A stretch of DNA of 64,000 nt, taken from the NCBI GenBank assembly GCA_017415715.1, contig JAFQFD010000005.1:33691-97690 (forward strand), written 5' to 3'. Both the position numbers and the translations under genes were made by a program. Source of the stretch: Bacteroidales bacterium (GTDB lineage: Bacteria; Bacteroidota; Bacteroidia; Bacteroidales; UBA932). The notes under the pieces were generated by a model. That model was not told where the DNA came from. It made no database searches and worked only from the letters and a program-made list of their open reading frames with translations. Shown here in pieces: positions 29,239 to 37,241 of this stretch (position 1 is the first letter of the stretch; each line of letters opens with the position of its first letter).

Positions 29239-30075
29239 ATGAAATTTGAGAACGCAAACGTGCTGATTACCGGAGGAGTGTCCGGAATCGGCAAGATCAT
29301 GGGCCGAATGGCTCTGGAAAAAGGAGCGAAATGCTTCATCATATGGGATATCAATCTTGTCGGTATCGAAGCTACCCGCAAGGAACTCAGCAAATATGGC
29401 AATGTCAAAGGTTATGTGGTGGACGTATCAAACAATGAGATTGTCAACATCGCGTACAGGAAGACTGTCGAAGACTGCGGAGACATAGATATCCTCATAA
29501 ACTGCGCAGGCATCATCACAAGCAACAAGACATTCGACCAGCAGACCCCCGATGAGATTGTCAAGACGATGAACATCAACACCATAGCTCCTATGTTCGT
29601 TGCTCGTGCGATGCTTCCGGACATGCTTGAACGCAACAGAGGACATGTGTGCACCATAGCCTCCGCAGGTGGAATGATTTCAAATCCCAAGATGTCAGTA
29701 TACGCTGCCAGCAAATGGGGCGTTATCGGATGGTCAGACTCCGTAAGGATCGAACTCCAGGAGATGAAAAGCGATGTACATTTCACGACAGTGGCTCCTT
29801 ATTATATAAACACCGGCATGTTCGACGGAGTGAAATCACGAATCATTCCTATACTCAAGCCTGAGTACGTCGCAAAAAGAGTCATCAGAGCCATCGAAAG
29901 GAACAAGGCATTCAGAGGCATTCCGTTCGGATTCCACTTCATAAGATTCTGGCAGGCCATCCTCCCTACCCGTGTCTTTGACTTCTTCTTCGGTCAGGTT
30001 TTCGGGATCTATCACACAATGGACCAGTTTACCGGAAGAAAAAGTGCAAAAGAATCCGCAGGAAAGGCATCTTAA
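29239..30075 (+). CDS. Short-chain dehydrogenase/reductase, long-chain alcohol type (SDR16C-like)
   Basis: 278 residues from the ATG at 29239; a GTG two codons earlier is possible. Motifs: TGGVSGIG (nucleotide binding), NCAG, the serine in IASAGGM and the catalytic YAASK. The C-terminal third (RFWQAILPTRVFDFFFGQVF, then MDQFTGRK) resembles the HSD17B11/RDH10 group, which acts on long-chain or retinoid alcohols at membranes. It is followed by an aldehyde dehydrogenase gene, so an alcohol-to-aldehyde-to-acid route is plausible. The substrate is inferred. Confidence 0.82.
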   Translation: MKFENANVLITGGVSGIGKIMGRMALEKGAKCFIIWDINLVGIEATRKELSKYGNVKGYVVDVSNNEIVNIAYRKTVEDCGDIDILINCAGIITSNKTFDQQTPDEIVKTMNINTIAPMFVARAMLPDMLERNRGHVCTIASAGGMISNPKMSVYAASKWGVIGWSDSVRIELQEMKSDVHFTTVAPYYINTGMFDGVKSRIIPILKPEYVAKRVIRAIERNKAFRGIPFGFHFIRFWQAILPTRVFDFFFGQVFGIYHTMDQFTGRKSAKESAGKAS

Positions 30076-30087
30076 GAATAATTGTTG

Positions 30088-30095
30088 TAATTTTG
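30088..30095 (+). promoter_or_regulatory. -7 box TAATTTTG for the aldehyde dehydrogenase gene
   Basis: An exact TAnnTTTG match 22 bases upstream of the start, so the dehydrogenase can be expressed separately from the SDR gene. Confidence 0.5.
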
Positions 30096-30117
30096 GAGTT
30101 CTTAAACACACGACAAG

Positions 30118-31509
30118 ATGGAAAACACTTCTACAGAAAGGATTGTCAGCATAGCCGCCGCACAGAAGGAATATTTCGACACAGGGGCGACCTTGAACAT
30201 AGCGTTCCGCAAGCAGATGCTCAAGAAACTGCTTGACGCGCTTGAGAAATGGGACGACAAGCTCGCCGATGCGCTCTGGGCAGACCTGCACAAGTCATAC
30301 GAAGAGGCATACCTGACTGAAATAAGCATAGTCAAGGCAGAGATCAGGGGCCATCTCAAGAAGGTAGCCAAGTGGGCTCGCAAGAAAAGCGTATGCACAC
30401 CGATAAAAATCTTTCCATCACGAACTTACATTGTGAAAGAGCCTCTGGGATGCTCACTGATCATTTCACCATGGAACTATCCCGTGCAACTGCTGCTCAA
30501 CCCTCTCGTCGGAGCGATTTCGTCCGGCTGCACGGCCATGCTGAAGCCTTCACCTTATGTTCCGACCGTTTCAAAGGTCATTGAAGAGATGATCAACGAA
30601 ACATTTGAGGAGAGATATGTCGCTGTCGTACAGGGAAACAGGCAGGTTAACGCAACCTTGCTTGAACAGCGCTGGGACCTCATTTTCTTCACCGGAAGCC
30701 CGGCCCTGGCAAAAACTGTAATGGCGGCTGCGGCCAAGCACCTGACTCCAGTTGTTCTGGAACTTGGAGGAAAGAGCCCATGCATAATAGACAAGACGGC
30801 GAATATCGAGGTTACAGCGAAGCGTCTTGCATGGGGAAAGACGCTGAACAGCGGACAGACATGCATAGCACCGGATTACATCCTTATCCACAAGGATATC
30901 AAGGAAGCATTCGTCAAGGCATTCGGTGAGGAGGTCAGGAATCTGCATGGAGAGGACATCAAGGCAGACAGGCATTATGTCAGAATGGTCAACGACAAGG
31001 CATTCGAGAGAGTGACCGGATACCTCAAAGATGGCGACATAATATATGGTGGAAGGCACGACGCCGACACCAGATTCATTGAGCCGACACTCATTGAGAA
31101 TGTACCGCTTGACTCCCCTCTCATGACTGAAGAAATCTTCGGCCCCATATTCCCAATCATCACTTTAGATGACAGCGACAAGTCATTCAAGGACAAAGTT
31201 ATAGAATTTGTAAAAAGTAGGGAAAAACCCCTCGCATTCTACTACTTCGGCAAGGAATCCGACGGGTGGGAGATCATTCGCAATACCAGCTCAGGAGGAG
31301 GCTGCGTCAACGACGTGATCATGCACATCGCCAACGAAAATGCCCCGTTCGGAGGAGTCGGAAACTCAGGCATGGGCCGCTATCATGACAAGGACAGTTT
31401 CGAGGCATTCAGCCACACCAGGACAATAGTCTCGACCGGTACATGGATCGACCTCCCGTTCCGGTACATGCCATACAAGATGTTCTCACTGGTCAAGAAA
31501 ATCTTATAA
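30118..31509 (+). CDS. Aldehyde dehydrogenase, ALDH3/fatty-aldehyde type
   Basis: 463 residues. Catalytic blocks: ISPWNYPVQLLLNPL, the general-base glutamate in VLELGGKSPCI and the nucleophile cysteine in NSGQTCIAPDY. Near the end lie EEIFGPIFPI and APFGGVGNSGMGRYH. The length and the hydrophobic, basic C-terminus (PFRYMPYKMFSLVKKIL) fit the ALDH3 class, which oxidises medium- and long-chain aldehydes and is often membrane-anchored. A hairpin with an embedded promoter follows. Confidence 0.88.
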   Translation: MENTSTERIVSIAAAQKEYFDTGATLNIAFRKQMLKKLLDALEKWDDKLADALWADLHKSYEEAYLTEISIVKAEIRGHLKKVAKWARKKSVCTPIKIFPSRTYIVKEPLGCSLIISPWNYPVQLLLNPLVGAISSGCTAMLKPSPYVPTVSKVIEEMINETFEERYVAVVQGNRQVNATLLEQRWDLIFFTGSPALAKTVMAAAAKHLTPVVLELGGKSPCIIDKTANIEVTAKRLAWGKTLNSGQTCIAPDYILIHKDIKEAFVKAFGEEVRNLHGEDIKADRHYVRMVNDKAFERVTGYLKDGDIIYGGRHDADTRFIEPTLIENVPLDSPLMTEEIFGPIFPIITLDDSDKSFKDKVIEFVKSREKPLAFYYFGKESDGWEIIRNTSSGGGCVNDVIMHIANENAPFGGVGNSGMGRYHDKDSFEAFSHTRTIVSTGTWIDLPFRYMPYKMFSLVKKIL

Positions 31510-31527
31510 TTACCCGAACATACCTTT

Positions 31528-31560
31528 CAGGCTGCAAATTTTTAGTAATTTTGCAGCCTG
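31528..31560 (+). promoter_or_regulatory. Inverted repeat carrying the maf -7 box
   Basis: The 11-base arms CAGGCTGCAAA (31528-31538) and TTTGCAGCCTG (31550-31560) are perfect complements. A TAATTTTG -7 box sits at 31546-31553, overlapping the right arm. The hairpin could terminate the dehydrogenase transcript while the same bases start the maf transcript. Confidence 0.55.
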
Positions 31561-31569
31561 ATTTCTATT

Positions 31570-32154
31570 ATGATGGACACTAAAGGAAAGAAGATCATAC
31601 TTGGAAGCAATTCGCCAAGGAGGAAAGAACTCCTGGGCGGATTGGACATTGAGTTTACAGTAGACACAGGCAACACATTCGAAGAGGTTTATGACCCGGC
31701 CACACCACATGAGCGTATACCTGAGGTGTTGTCTGAGGGCAAGTCATACGGATTCCATAGAGCGCTGGAGACCAATGAGATACTGATCACGTCTGACACG
31801 CTCGTCCTTTGCGGAGAGCGCGTCATGGGCAAGCCGCATTCGCGCGAGGAGGCCATCGACATGCTTCGCTGCCTGTCAGGGCGTGAGCATAAGGTTATTA
31901 CTGCAATAACTCTCAGAGACTGTGACCGCTGCTCCACAACAAGCGACACCGCTGTCGTATATTTCAAGGAATTGACTGACAACGAAATAGAGTACTATGT
32001 AGATCAGTATAAGCCTTTTGACAAAGCTGGAGCATATGGAATTCAGGAATGGATCGGCTATATGGGTATAGACAAGATCGAGGGATCATATTTTACGATC
32101 ATGGGACTCCCGGTACACCTTGTCTATCAGGAACTCGTTAAATTCATCGGATAA
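31570..32154 (+). CDS. maf: Maf-family nucleoside triphosphate pyrophosphatase
   Basis: 194 residues. The signature SNSPRRKELLGG opens the protein, SDTLVLCGERVMGKPHSREEA lies in the middle and DKAGAYGIQEW near the end. Maf proteins hydrolyse dTTP, UTP or modified nucleotides; the subgroup cannot be fixed here. Two adjacent ATGs (31570, 31573) are equally possible starts. Its stop shares one base with the next start (TAATG). Confidence 0.9.
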   Translation: MMDTKGKKIILGSNSPRRKELLGGLDIEFTVDTGNTFEEVYDPATPHERIPEVLSEGKSYGFHRALETNEILITSDTLVLCGERVMGKPHSREEAIDMLRCLSGREHKVITAITLRDCDRCSTTSDTAVVYFKELTDNEIEYYVDQYKPFDKAGAYGIQEWIGYMGIDKIEGSYFTIMGLPVHLVYQELVKFIG

Positions 32155-32813
32155 TGAAGATAGACTTCCACAGCCATATACTTCCAGGGCTGGACGACGG
32201 AGCGACAGATCTTGCCAATGCTGTCGAGATATCCGCAGCTATGAAGAGCCGGGGATTTGAGAAGGTTACCTGCACGCCCCATATAAACGCCTTGTACAGG
32301 AACACGCCTGAGACAATCAGACCGGCCTTTGACACACTCCAGGAGGCATTATATAAGAATGACATTGGTATGGAGATATCGATGTCTGCAGAATACAGAC
32401 TCGTCCCCGAAACATGGCCGGAAGTCCTTCAGAAGAATTGGATAATGCCGATAGAAGACAAGTATATCCTCACTGAGCTTCCAATATCCAAACCGACAGA
32501 GATGGGCGACATAAAACCGGTTGAAGAATTCAAGAAAGTGAGATCAATGGGACTGGTGCCGATCCTCCCCCATCCCGAAAGATATTTCTACCTTTCACAT
32601 GACGAGCTCATGAGATATCTTGATGCCGGAGCTGTCATACAATGCAACTACGGATCTCTCGCCGGACTATATGGACTGGAGGCACAGCACAGGGCGCAAA
32701 AGCTTGTGGACGAAGGATTGGTGACATTCTATGGAACGGACATGCACAACCTTAAGTATGTGGAAATCATAGGCAAATGGTTTGCAGACGGGCATGACAT
32801 CGCTGATTTCTAA
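32154..32813 (+). CDS. CpsB/YwqE-like PHP-domain phosphatase
   Basis: 219 residues. Metal-binding blocks: DFHSHILPGLDDGA at the start, TCTPHINA, the glutamate in SAEYRL, LPHPERYFY and GTDMHN. These are the PHP-fold ligands of the CpsB/CapC family of manganese-dependent tyrosine phosphatases, which control capsule and exopolysaccharide kinases. No capsule genes lie nearby, so the substrate is unassigned. It is translationally coupled to maf. Confidence 0.83.
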   Translation: MKIDFHSHILPGLDDGATDLANAVEISAAMKSRGFEKVTCTPHINALYRNTPETIRPAFDTLQEALYKNDIGMEISMSAEYRLVPETWPEVLQKNWIMPIEDKYILTELPISKPTEMGDIKPVEEFKKVRSMGLVPILPHPERYFYLSHDELMRYLDAGAVIQCNYGSLAGLYGLEAQHRAQKLVDEGLVTFYGTDMHNLKYVEIIGKWFADGHDIADF

Positions 32814-33017
32814 AAAATCTGTTTCAATTCGTCGCAAAACATCCAAAGTTAAGATTTGTAAAATTTCAACCTAGCAATAACACAAAGTGTTAGAATCGAA
32901 GTAGCCAAATTTAAGGTTTATAAAAATCAGACTACTGAAACTTACGTTTTATCACTTCAACTCAAAATTGTTCATAAAGCAAATTTTACCGTTCGTCGGA
33001 TTGCTCTGGAACAGATA
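32814..33017. other. AT-rich intergenic stretch
   Basis: No open frame or stable hairpin is apparent. It separates the PHP gene from the candidate small-RNA promoter. Confidence 0.4.
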
Positions 33018-33047
33018 TTGCAGATGCAGAAAAAAGCAGTACCTTTG
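33018..33047 (+). promoter_or_regulatory. Promoter of a candidate small RNA (TTG-N19-TACCTTTG)
   Basis: TTG at 33018-33020 and TACCTTTG at 33040-33047 with a 19-base spacer. A full promoter match with no protein gene within the next 120 bases. Confidence 0.75.
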
Positions 33048-33052
33048 CATTC

Positions 33053-33171
33053 GAGTTGATCAGAGAGTTGTTCTGAAACTCTCACAACTTATTGGTTATT
33101 AGTTTTAGTGTTATTAATTATGTGGTTAGTATGAGGCGTCCCCGCGAGAGCGGCGAAGTCTCATTTTTTTT
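33053..33171 (+). ncRNA. Candidate ~120-nt small RNA
   Basis: A complete promoter ends at 33047. A GC-rich terminator hairpin (33133-33162: GAGGC..CCGC, loop GAGA, GCGG..GUCUC, with two internal mismatches) is followed by eight T residues (33164-33171). The interval holds no credible reading frame. A small hairpin (AGAGTT / AACTCT near 33070-33090) lies near the 5' end. 6S-like or other Bacteroidales small RNAs are possible identities, but I cannot assign one. Confidence 0.6.
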
Positions 33172-33172
33172 G

Positions 33173-33465
33173 CACCTGTCGGTGCCAAAAAATGAGACTT
33201 ATGTCTTTAACCCCCGATATGCTGACGCATATCACCCCGAGGGGTATTTCGGCCCTGCCCGGGCCGGTCGGTGAACCGACTTTGCATGCACCCGTCGATG
33301 AAAAAACGAGACTTACGTCTTTTTAACCCCCGATATGCTGACGCATATCACCCCGAGGGGTATCTCGGCCCTGCCCGGGCCGGTCGGTGAACCGACTTTG
33401 CTTGCACCCGTCGATGAAAAAAAACGAGACTTACGTCTTTAACCCCCGATATGCTGACGCATATT
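33173..33465. repeat. 116-bp tandem repeat, 2.5 copies, rich in hairpins
   Basis: Copies start at 33173, 33289 and 33405, each with CACC(C/T)GTCG at its head, giving a period of exactly 116. The third copy stops at the glsA stop codon after about 60 bases. Each full unit contains GATATGC-TGAC-GCATATC, ACCCCGAGGGGT, a GGCCCGGG-type palindrome and GTCGGT-GA-ACCGAC. It abuts the 3' end of glsA, so it may act as a stacked terminator. Confidence 0.85.
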
Positions 33466-34375
33466 AAAAGATTGATTCTTCTGTGTAGGTTGTGAGGAGT
33501 TCGAGGGCTTTCATGCCCATTACTGAGTTGCCTTTTGAATTGAGTCTCGGGCTCCATACGGCCACAGAGTATCTGAGCGGGCATACCGCTATGATTCCTC
33601 CTCCCACTCCACTCTTTCCAGGAAGGCCTACGAGGTATGAGAACTCACCTGCTTCATCATAGAAGCCACAAGTCTGCATGACTGCGTTGAGTCTCTTGAT
33701 CCTTGAACGGCTCAGCTTATAGCCGGCATATTCAAACGGGCTGTAATTCGTGAATGCCAGAAAGGCCTTTGCCAGTTCACGGCAGTTCATCTCGACAGAA
33801 CACATCTTGAAATAGAACATCAAGACACGTTCTATATCATTCTCTATGGCGCCGTGATATTTCAGAAGATTGGCTATGGCTGCATTCAGGTATCCGGTCT
33901 CACGCTCGGAAACAGCGACCTCCATATTGTAGTCGACCGTCTCATTGCCACACAAAGCCCTGACAAATGTAAGGAACTCTTCTTCCGGATCGTCCAATTC
34001 AGTCAGGAGTATGTCCGCCAGAACTATTGCACCTGCATTGATGAACGGATTACGAGGAAGACCTTTCTCTATCTCCAGCTGGACAAGAGAGTTGAAAGCC
34101 GTACCAGAAGGTTCCTTGCCGACCCTTTTCCAGAGGCTTTCGCCCTTGATAGACAGGCACATAGCAAGCGCAAACACCTTGGTTATACTCTGGATGGAAA
34201 ATCTCGTTTCCGCCTGCATATACTCATACACCTCTCCTTCAACAGTTTCAAGGCACATGCCGAACTGATCCGGATCCACTTTTGCTAGTGCAGGTATGTA
34301 ATCGGCCTGCTTTCCTTCTTTGGCATAAGGAAGAATCTCCTGATAGATGTCTTCCAGAATCTTCTGATAGTCCAT
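33464..34375 (-). CDS. glsA: Glutaminase
   Basis: 303 residues from the ATG at 34375. The frame is open ~120 codons further upstream, but only this start matches the family N-terminus and length. The serine-lysine catalytic pair is in FSIQSITKVF. Other family blocks are PRNPFINAGAIV, SERETGYLNAAIA and the C-terminal LPGKSGVGGGIIAVCP. It deamidates glutamine to glutamate in the cytosol. Its -7 box TATATTTG is at 34395-34402 on the minus strand, and its stop merges with a 116-bp tandem repeat. Confidence 0.93.
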   Translation of the reverse strand: MDYQKILEDIYQEILPYAKEGKQADYIPALAKVDPDQFGMCLETVEGEVYEYMQAETRFSIQSITKVFALAMCLSIKGESLWKRVGKEPSGTAFNSLVQLEIEKGLPRNPFINAGAIVLADILLTELDDPEEEFLTFVRALCGNETVDYNMEVAVSERETGYLNAAIANLLKYHGAIENDIERVLMFYFKMCSVEMNCRELAKAFLAFTNYSPFEYAGYKLSRSRIKRLNAVMQTCGFYDEAGEFSYLVGLPGKSGVGGGIIAVCPLRYSVAVWSPRLNSKGNSVMGMKALELLTTYTEESIF

Positions 34376-34394
34376 ATTTAAAGATTGTTCAACG

Positions 34395-34421
34395 CAAATA
34401 TAACAAAAAAACTTATCTTTG
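34395..34421. promoter_or_regulatory. Divergent -7 boxes for glsA (-) and the deoxyribosyltransferase-like gene (+)
   Basis: TATATTTG on the minus strand at 34395-34402, and TATCTTTG on the plus strand at 34414-34421. Both are exact TAnnTTTG matches 19-27 bases from the respective starts. Confidence 0.5.
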
Positions 34422-34447
34422 AATATTGAACTCAAGATGAACTGTAA

Positions 34448-34870
34448 ATGGCAAAGATATATGTAGCAAGCAGCTGGAGGAACAAATATTTCCCCGATGT
34501 TGTGGCAAGATTGCGCGAATTCGGTCACGAAGTATATGACTTCCGCAACCCGCCACACAATCATGGAGCATTCATGTGGAAAGACATCGATCCGAACTTC
34601 GAAAACTGGTCTGTAGATGAATACAAGCAGGGCCTTGAGCACCCTTCTTCGGAACGCCAGTTCAAGGCCGACCTCGACGCCCTGAACTGGGCGGACACCT
34701 GCCTGCTCGTGCTTCCATGCGGCCGCAGCGCACACACGGAAGCCGGATGGATGAAAGGAGCCGGAAAGAAGACGATAGTGTATATCCCTGAAATGCAGGA
34801 AGCCGAACTGATGTACAAGCTGTTCGACCTGGTCAGCGAAAGCCTTGAGGAGATCAACAGATATCTATGA
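34448..34870 (+). CDS. Nucleoside 2-deoxyribosyltransferase-like protein
   Basis: 140 residues. The N-terminal KIYVASSWRN, the central DTCLLVLPCGRSAHTEAGWM (with a probable catalytic glutamate in HTEAGWMKGAGK) and the closing KKTIVYIP follow the Rossmann-like fold of the nucleoside deoxyribosyltransferase/DUF4406 group. Members act in nucleoside salvage or as NAD/nucleoside hydrolases, and the substrate cannot be told here. The next gene overlaps its end by 4 bases (ATGA). Confidence 0.6.
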   Translation: MAKIYVASSWRNKYFPDVVARLREFGHEVYDFRNPPHNHGAFMWKDIDPNFENWSVDEYKQGLEHPSSERQFKADLDALNWADTCLLVLPCGRSAHTEAGWMKGAGKKTIVYIPEMQEAELMYKLFDLVSESLEEINRYL

Positions 34871-35769
34871 CAAGCAGAAGTTCCATAACCGGCCACCTGG
34901 CGGCATTCGTCGCATACGCCATATTCGGCTTTAATATAATAGTATGTAAGGATCTTACCAGCGGGAATCTTATTCCTCCGCTGGGGATTTTCACGCTCAG
35001 GTCGCTGATTGCCGGAGGGCTGTTCTGGATCGTATCTCTTTTCCTACCCAAGGAAAAAGTTGACAAAAAGGATTATATCAGGATCTTCGCAGCGTCGATG
35101 CTGGGATTTCTCACATGCCAGGTCACATTTCTTGTCGGCATTCCGCACATCACTCCGATGGACTGCTCAATACTGACGGCGATGTCTCCAATCTACACGA
35201 TGGGAATCGCCGCGCTTGTCATCAAGGAGCCGATAACATGGCAGAAGGCCGGTGGAGTGGCGATCAGTTTTGCCGGTATCATATATCTGATAGTCAACAG
35301 AGTAGCAGCTCCTGGCGGAGTGGCCGAAAGCACACCTTTCGGAATATTCATGATAGTCCTCAACAGCCTCAGCTTCTCGATGTATCTCGGCATCTTCAAG
35401 CCGTTGATCTCGAAGTATTCGGCAGTGACTTTCATGAAATGGATCTTCCTCTTTTCCGCGTGCGTGTCGACTCCCCTTTCATTGAAAGGCCTGATTGACG
35501 TAGAATGGGCGGCCATCCCTTCAACACAGTACGCAGAACTCGCATATCTGATCATATGCGCCACCTTCGTCACATACTTTCTGATCCCTGTGTCGCAGAA
35601 AAGGATCCGTCCAACCCTGGTCAGCATGTATAGCTACATCCAGCCGATCATAGCAATAGTCATAAGCATCGCCATCGGAATGGACGCCCTCACCTGGCAG
35701 AAAGTCCTTGCCGCCGCCATGGTCTTCGGCGGCGTGATCATAGTCAGCTACAGCAGGAGCGCACGATAG
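34867..35769 (+). CDS. EamA/DMT-family transporter
   Basis: 300 residues, ten hydrophobic helices and two EamA repeats (AAFVAYAIFGFNIIVCKDLT; SLSFSMYLGIFKPLI; closing SMYSYIQPIIAIVISIAIG). It is distinct from the EamA gene at 18441. Translation is coupled to the preceding gene. Substrate unknown. It is the last clearly chromosomal gene before the accessory region. Confidence 0.85.
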   Translation: MTSRSSITGHLAAFVAYAIFGFNIIVCKDLTSGNLIPPLGIFTLRSLIAGGLFWIVSLFLPKEKVDKKDYIRIFAASMLGFLTCQVTFLVGIPHITPMDCSILTAMSPIYTMGIAALVIKEPITWQKAGGVAISFAGIIYLIVNRVAAPGGVAESTPFGIFMIVLNSLSFSMYLGIFKPLISKYSAVTFMKWIFLFSACVSTPLSLKGLIDVEWAAIPSTQYAELAYLIICATFVTYFLIPVSQKRIRPTLVSMYSYIQPIIAIVISIAIGMDALTWQKVLAAAMVFGGVIIVSYSRSAR

Positions 35770-35799
35770 GCAGCGAGAGAAAGCTGGCTGGGTAAGTTG

Positions 35800-35916
35800 G
35801 CGAGGTCGGCCGGGAAGGTTAGACGGCATGGTTAGTGAGGTTGAGTCGGGGAAGGTTAAGTTGGGAAGGTTAAGCCAGGGAGGTTAAGTTGGGAAGGTTA
35901 AGCCAGGGAGGTTAAG
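35800..35916. repeat. G-rich 14-bp tandem repeat
   Basis: GGTTAAG recurs at 35854, 35868, 35882, 35896 and 35910, exactly every 14 bases. The spacers alternate between TTGGGAA and CCAGGGA, giving a 28-bp higher-order unit. More degenerate units extend upstream to about 35800. The array runs straight into the long direct repeat at 35908. Confidence 0.85.
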
Positions 35917-36064
35917 CACATCATATTTTATAACCACCTATCAATCAATCACTTACAAATCAGCATATGTTTAACCCCTGCTTTAAAGTAGGGGTTAAGT
36001 GCAGCTCAACTCACAACCAACTGAGAATCAGCGCATTACCAAACAACATGTATTTAACCTATTG
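35908..36064. repeat. Left copy of a ~157-bp direct repeat (DR-A)
   Basis: About 85% identical by eye to 40275-40432. It contains an imperfect 30-bp palindrome (TTTAACCCCTGCTTTAAAGT then AGGGGTTAAG). Together the two copies bracket the restriction-modification genes. Confidence 0.85.
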
Positions 36065-36124
36065 AATCCGGTTATAAGGGGGAATCTACACAAGTCCACT
36101 AACAGTATCATTGATATCATTCAC

Positions 36125-36252
36125 TGCACCACGAGCGACGACAGTCGCCAGGGGCGTCCGCGAGGTGGCGAAGCCACCGAGTGGCACCAAAGGGAGCCGC
36201 AAGCTCCCGAAGGGAAAGGATCAGCGACGTTGAATATCTGCACTGCCGCTCG
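36125..36252 (+). other. Hairpin-rich segment upstream of structured element copy 1
   Basis: It contains GGTGGC-GAA-GCCACC and GGGAGC-CGCAA-GCTCCC hairpins and no reading frame. It may be the 5' part of a longer RNA that ends with the structured element at 36253-36500. Confidence 0.5.
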
Positions 36253-36500
36253 ATTGAAATACTGGGGTCACTAGTAGCACTGTGCGACTACCGGCCTACA
36301 CTAAGCACACCATACGTTCGAGGGTGGCGACTTGCACTGGGGACTACGGCACTGAGGTCGCCGCCCATGCACCGGAGGGCCGTCTTAAGGCGAATCTCTT
36401 GACTTTCGTAGAAAGGCTAGAGCTTCGCGACGGACCGGAGTTATAGACAGTTGCCTTCTGTGGATCTCGAAGAGTCCACAGAGGGCAAGTGCCGCTTTTA
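36253..36500 (+). ncRNA. Structured element, copy 1
   Basis: A ~248-nt non-coding element shared with 41224-41446 and 63551-63800. Conserved blocks are GTCACTAGT, CGTTCGAGG, GGCGACTTGCACT, GGTCGCCGCC, AAAGGCTAGAG-like and TGCCGCTT. Helix partners co-vary among copies: here CCGTC (36380) with GACGG (36429), and TTGCC (36451) with GGCAA (36484). It ends in an AT-rich tract that could act as a terminator. Confidence 0.75.
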
Positions 36501-36583
36501 TACAAATAAAGACCCCCACCAGAAACGCTCTATTATTGAGCTTATGATGAGAGTCTATGTTACGAGTATGAGTATCAGAAACA

Positions 36584-37237
36584 CTACAGCAGACTTGCAA
36601 TCTCTTGTGCTATTGCTTTAAAATCAAGATCCTTTAACTGTTCCTGAGTAATCGCAATTTGATATGCCGGTTTATATCAGTATGGGAAGTGGCTAGGAAT
36701 ATACTTAGCATTGACATTATTTGCAAAGTCAATAATTACATATTTCTTTTCCTGTGGAGCAACGCCAAGAAATATGGAGTTTTCTCTGCCAAGTTTATTG
36801 AACTTGTCATCTCGCAGGTCTATCCTCCTATATTTTGACCAATAACCTTTATAGTCATTCATGATCTCAAGTTTGCGAGATGATCCACCTGAACTAACGC
36901 AGCAATCACTTGCAGCTGACACCTTAGCAGTTGCTAGTATTTCTCTATTTCGATCTGCTCCAGCACCAACAATCTCCAATCCACAATTATTCAGCTCGGC
37001 CATTAAAGTATCCTCATATATCCACGAAGCAACAAGATCCCGACCATATTCTATAGGAGTTCTGCTATCTCTATTGTGCCTACAACTCATCAGATTAGCA
37101 TGAGTTTGAGGAAATTTTGCAGCTAAAAGGTCAATATCACCTTCGAGAACACAAATACTAGATTCCGGATAGCCCAAGCTGGTTGCTACTGGGACCAAAT
37201 CGCCCAGTAATTCAGTCATTCCTGTAAATGCTCCCAT
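36584..37237 (-). CDS. Putative restriction endonuclease subunit, interrupted by an in-frame TGA
   Basis: The frame opens at 37237 and reads 186 residues to a TGA at 36677-36679. It then continues in the same frame for 31 more sensible codons (YKPAYQIAITQEQLKDLDF...) to a TAG at 36584. The TGA probably replaces a Trp TGG. The core has nuclease-like features (WIYEDTLMAELNNCG, SDCCVSSGG then KLEIMND). It lies 4 bases downstream of the 281-residue endonuclease gene in the C-R unit. It may be a second subunit or an accessory nuclease. No specific family recognised. Confidence 0.55.
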
Positions 37238-37241
37238 AATA

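Noticed and set aside
33173-33465. CRISPR array
   Set aside because: The 116-bp units are adjacent tandem copies without unique spacers, and no cas genes are present.
34376-34735. 120-codon upstream extension of glsA
   Set aside because: It runs through the promoter and the divergent neighbour gene, and glutaminases of this family are ~305 residues.
35854-35916. CRISPR-like short repeats
   Set aside because: The 7-bp unit with 7-bp spacers that themselves repeat is a simple tandem array.
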